64,000 nucleotides of DNA from MB-PLM-2 sp964385715. GTDB taxonomy: Bacteria > Planctomycetota > Planctomycetia > Pirellulales > UBA7805. The DNA lies in assembly GCA_964385715.1 (NCBI GenBank), contig CAYLRE010000001.1:19266-83265 (forward strand). The letters are read 5' to 3'. Below the pieces are notes generated by a model that was not told the origin of the DNA, did no database searches, and saw only the letters and a list, made by a program, of their open reading frames with translations. Numbering within the stretch: position 1 is the first letter of the stretch; the number at the start of each line of letters is the position of its first letter. Positions 61,776 to 64,000 of the stretch are shown piece by piece. Made by a program: the position numbers and the translations under genes.

Positions 61776-63236
61776 TTACGACCGGCGTCGGCGGGCCATC
61801 AGGCCCAAACCAACGATCGCCAGTGCCGAAAGAGCCCACGTGCTTGGCTCCGGAACCGGAGGGCCGGTAACGACCAAGTCGAACGGAATCTGCGGACCAC
61901 CCAGCGTGAGGATGATCGAGTTCACCGTCAGCAAGTTCTGCAAGCCTGTCAGGTCCAAACCGGTCGGGAAGACGTTGCCCATGCTACGTGTTGTCACGCC
62001 CGGCTCGGCGAACGAGGTCGACTCGGACAACTCGCTGTTCGTCGCGGTCGGAAACGAACCCAACAAAATCGTGCTGTGGTTGCCAGGGATGAAGCTGTTC
62101 GTGCCGTTCTTTAAGACGTACGAGATCAGCGTATTGCCTTCCCAGTCGATGACCACTTCACCGGTGGCCGGATCGTAGATCAAATCCGGAATCGCCGGAT
62201 CGCCATCGCCCGCAGCACCCAGCACGTCGCCAGCTGCATCCGGGGCCGGATTGAAGTTGGTGAACATCGTTTGGATGTCCAGGTTGTCAACGTCTTCATC
62301 GTGCGGATCGAGGTTGGTCGTCGCACCGGTACCATCTCCGTGAACGTCACCTTGAGCACGCGTCTTCGGCGTCGTCCAGTTCGTGGTACCAGGCCCAGTG
62401 AAGTTGGTAAACGCGGCCTGGATGTCCTCAAGATTCGAGACATAGCCGTCGCAGTCGGCATCGCCAATCGCACAGTCGCTGACACTAACAAAGTTATCGA
62501 CCGCAAAATAGAGCGGCGTATTCGGACCAAACGCACCAACGTCCGTGGTGAACAGCTCGAAGGTCAACTCCGTGGCCGTATCGAGACTGCTGATATCGAC
62601 CGTCTCCCAGGTATCGACAATGTAGTCCTGCGAATTGTCGGCGAAGCGATAGTCGGCCAAGTAGAAGTCGACGCTGCCGGCCCCGTTGTTGCCCGTGATC
62701 GTCAGGATGAACGTGTCGGGGTCGTTACCACTGACACCACCGAATTGCTTGGCGAACGAGTCGCCGGTCTGCATCGAGAGCGCCGCGTACGTCGAATTCG
62801 TGACGTCTATCGTCGACGGCTTCTCGCCCGCGGGCAACTGCAACGTCGGCAGCGTTCCGCCAGTAAAGCCGAGTCCGTAGTTCGACGAACCGCCTTCGCC
62901 GCCACCGGTGATCGCACTGTATTGGTTACCAAAGCCGGGGGTCGTGTTGTCGGTCTTGCTCGAGATGGCCCAACCGCCCCACGAGAAGAATCCGAAGCTC
63001 GCGTCGACACTGCCGTCGTAGTTAAAGCTGGCGCCGCCAGAGCTGTGGCTTCCCGAGTAGGAAGCGCCCGGCGCGAGCGTGCCAGGACCGGAAACGTTCT
63101 CTCCGTCGGGGTGACCGTTGTGGAACGAGTCGCTCGAGAGCGTGAAATCTTCAAAATCGACCAGCGCCGCGGGGGCCGACGAACCGGCCACGAGCGTCAA
63201 TAAGGTCATCAGGGTCAGGATCTTCTTCATTCTCAT
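61776..63236 (-). CDS. Secreted PEP-CTERM protein with DUF4465-like and dockerin-like domains
   Basis: The 486-residue protein has a signal peptide (ILTLMTLLTLVAGSSAPAA), a DUF4465-like domain (VDFEDFTLSSDSFHNGHPDG, and TTPGFGNQYSAITGGG), a dockerin-like calcium-binding region (GDADCDGYVSNLEDIQAAFTNFTG, and GDVHGDGTGATTNLDPHDEDVDNLDIQTMF), a beta-rich region, and the PEP-CTERM sorting signal VPEPSTWALSALAIVGLGLMARRRRS. The protein is exported and processed at the PEP motif. Its role is unknown. It lies downstream of the DUF1559 gene on the same strand. Confidence 0.92.
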   Translation of the reverse strand: MRMKKILTLMTLLTLVAGSSAPAALVDFEDFTLSSDSFHNGHPDGENVSGPGTLAPGASYSGSHSSGGASFNYDGSVDASFGFFSWGGWAISSKTDNTTPGFGNQYSAITGGGEGGSSNYGLGFTGGTLPTLQLPAGEKPSTIDVTNSTYAALSMQTGDSFAKQFGGVSGNDPDTFILTITGNNGAGSVDFYLADYRFADNSQDYIVDTWETVDISSLDTATELTFELFTTDVGAFGPNTPLYFAVDNFVSVSDCAIGDADCDGYVSNLEDIQAAFTNFTGPGTTNWTTPKTRAQGDVHGDGTGATTNLDPHDEDVDNLDIQTMFTNFNPAPDAAGDVLGAAGDGDPAIPDLIYDPATGEVVIDWEGNTLISYVLKNGTNSFIPGNHSTILLGSFPTATNSELSESTSFAEPGVTTRSMGNVFPTGLDLTGLQNLLTVNSIILTLGGPQIPFDLVVTGPPVPEPSTWALSALAIVGLGLMARRRRS

Positions 63237-63412
63237 TTCTCCAAGTAGTTAACTTCAATGCAGCTGTTCTTGAATTCAGCAGTTTCTTCAATTCGTGATT
63301 TCAGAAACGCGGTCGCTTCAGAATCACCGCAGTTTCAAAATTTCTTAGTCTCAAAATCGTCTTAGTTTCAAAACTACAGTCGTGCCGGATCACAATCCCG
63401 CACGGCCGGCGG
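63237..63412. repeat. Degenerate short direct repeats between the DUF1559 and PEP-CTERM genes
   Basis: Within 63260-63385 several ~16-18-base units recur imperfectly, e.g. GCAGTTTCAAAATTTCTT, AGTCTCAAAATCGTCTT and AGTTTCAAAACTACAG. No gene is seen. Confidence 0.45.
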
Positions 63413-64000
63413 TCACTCGCCTCCGTCGTACGAATAAATTTCACGTCCAGCCCGAGTGATCATGGCGGCCAACGTTGGCAGATCGATCGTGTCGGCCAGG
63501 AATGCGGCGTGACCATCGGCAAACAAGCCGACCGCTCCGCCCCTGTGGTCGCTACGAATCTCGTTGTCCCCTTCGCCCTGTGGATCGTTGACGCCCCACA
63601 TCTGAGCAAAGATATTGCGGCCATGAATCCAGGTCTTGTTCGGCCCACGGGTGTCTTCCGCCACGATCAACGTCGTCGTCAGACCATCGATGATTTGTCG
63701 ATCGCCAAACTTCTTGTCATGGATCAACACGCCCGCCTCGATGTTGGGCGAACCGGGCCGGGTAATCTGTTCCCCGGAAATCCCGCCATAGTCGATTTGG
63801 CCACCTACCGACTCATCTCGCTCGGCGCTGGGGCACAGGTAGATCGGCACATTGGTCGATGCCGCCTCTTCGTTCTCCGGCGCGTTGAACGGCTTGTCGA
63901 GATCGAGCGCTTGATAGAGCACATCCTTCTCCATAAACGGCAGGATGTAGACGCTCCAGGCTAACTCGCGATGCGGATCGCGGGGCGGATACTGAATGTA
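63413..64000 (-). CDS. DUF1559 family pseudopilin-like protein, N-terminus beyond window
   Basis: The C-terminal 195 residues are present, and the start lies beyond the window. They show the DUF1559 pattern: AWSVYILPFMEKDVLYQALDLDKPFN, STNVPIYLCPSA, DYGGISGEQ, GLTTTLIVAEDTRG and HRGGAVGLFADGHAAFLADTIDLPTLAAMITRAG. DUF1559 proteins have an N-terminal pilin-like methylation helix and are expanded in planctomycetes. Role is unknown. It is on the same strand as the PEP-CTERM gene downstream. Confidence 0.92.
   Translation of the reverse strand, partial: YIQYPPRDPHRELAWSVYILPFMEKDVLYQALDLDKPFNAPENEEAASTNVPIYLCPSAERDESVGGQIDYGGISGEQITRPGSPNIEAGVLIHDKKFGDRQIIDGLTTTLIVAEDTRGPNKTWIHGRNIFAQMWGVNDPQGEGDNEIRSDHRGGAVGLFADGHAAFLADTIDLPTLAAMITRAGREIYSYDGGE

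Overview
The window looks like chromosomal DNA of a planctomycete, most likely of the Pirellulales type. The evidence is: a DUF1559 pseudopilin-like gene and a PEP-CTERM/dockerin-like secreted protein at the right edge; several planctomycete-style membrane proteins carrying an 'FQFS' or 'FQFR' segment; many short genes for secreted proteins of unknown function; high GC; and GAGGGCGAGGCTCC-type and CCCGAAGCGTCAGCGAGG-type repeats between genes. No rRNA, tRNA, CRISPR array, prophage or intact insertion sequence was found. Nearly all genes are chromosomal housekeeping or lineage-specific genes.

Layout. 1-4.6 kb (mostly minus): a sugar-phosphate isomerase-like gene cut by the window edge, a beta-class DNA methyltransferase whose N-terminus appears frameshifted, a metallophosphoesterase and a VIT1/CCC1 transporter. 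3.6-6.6 kb: a complete EF-P beta-lysylation module, epmB diverging from efp and epmA. 6.6-8.5 kb: folA and thyA. 8.8-14.2 kb: murJ, a ferredoxin, an ABC-F ATPase, a protease-like lipoprotein and a P-II protein. 14.3-21.1 kb (minus): a six-gene envelope operon of vWA protein with a TonB-like anchor, TPR protein, ExbB, two ExbD and a large TPR protein. 21.5-28.4 kb (plus): def, fmt, a small membrane protein, miaB and glnE. 28.4-43.3 kb: an accessory stretch of secreted or membrane proteins of unknown role, a vWA protein, DUF2625, a LuxR-type regulator, a large His-rich metallophosphoesterase, a beta-propeller lactonase, two paralogous membrane proteins, a P-II gene relic and two small Cys/His/Tyr-rich exported proteins. 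43.7-47.5 kb: DNA topoisomerase VI subunits B and A, both with very basic N-terminal tails. 47.5-53.8 kb: ankyrin protein, HigBA toxin-antitoxin pair, cupin, lipoprotein, phage-type adenine methyltransferase, quinone oxidoreductase and a Cys-rich protein. 55.3-56.8 kb: a primary-type sigma factor behind a long leader region. 57.2-64 kb: an EEP-family nuclease/phosphatase, aroE, a tandem pair of membrane paralogs, a PEP-CTERM protein and a partial DUF1559 gene.

How the genes work together. Protein synthesis is well represented: EF-P with its two modifying enzymes, Fmt and Def for N-terminal formylation and deformylation, MiaB for tRNA thiomethylation, and an ABC-F ATPase. GlnE and the P-II protein belong to nitrogen control. 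The most system-like unit is the vWA/TPR/ExbB/ExbD/ExbD/TPR operon. Its first product has a SxxxH membrane anchor like that of TonB but carries a vWA domain instead of a TonB C-terminal domain, so it may be a proton-motive-force-driven envelope machine of unknown purpose. The second highlight is the bacterial topoisomerase VI pair with histone-like tails.

Limits. All calls come from reading the sequence and from family knowledge; no database search was run. Start codons were chosen by Shine-Dalgarno sequence, overlap and family length, and some are uncertain.
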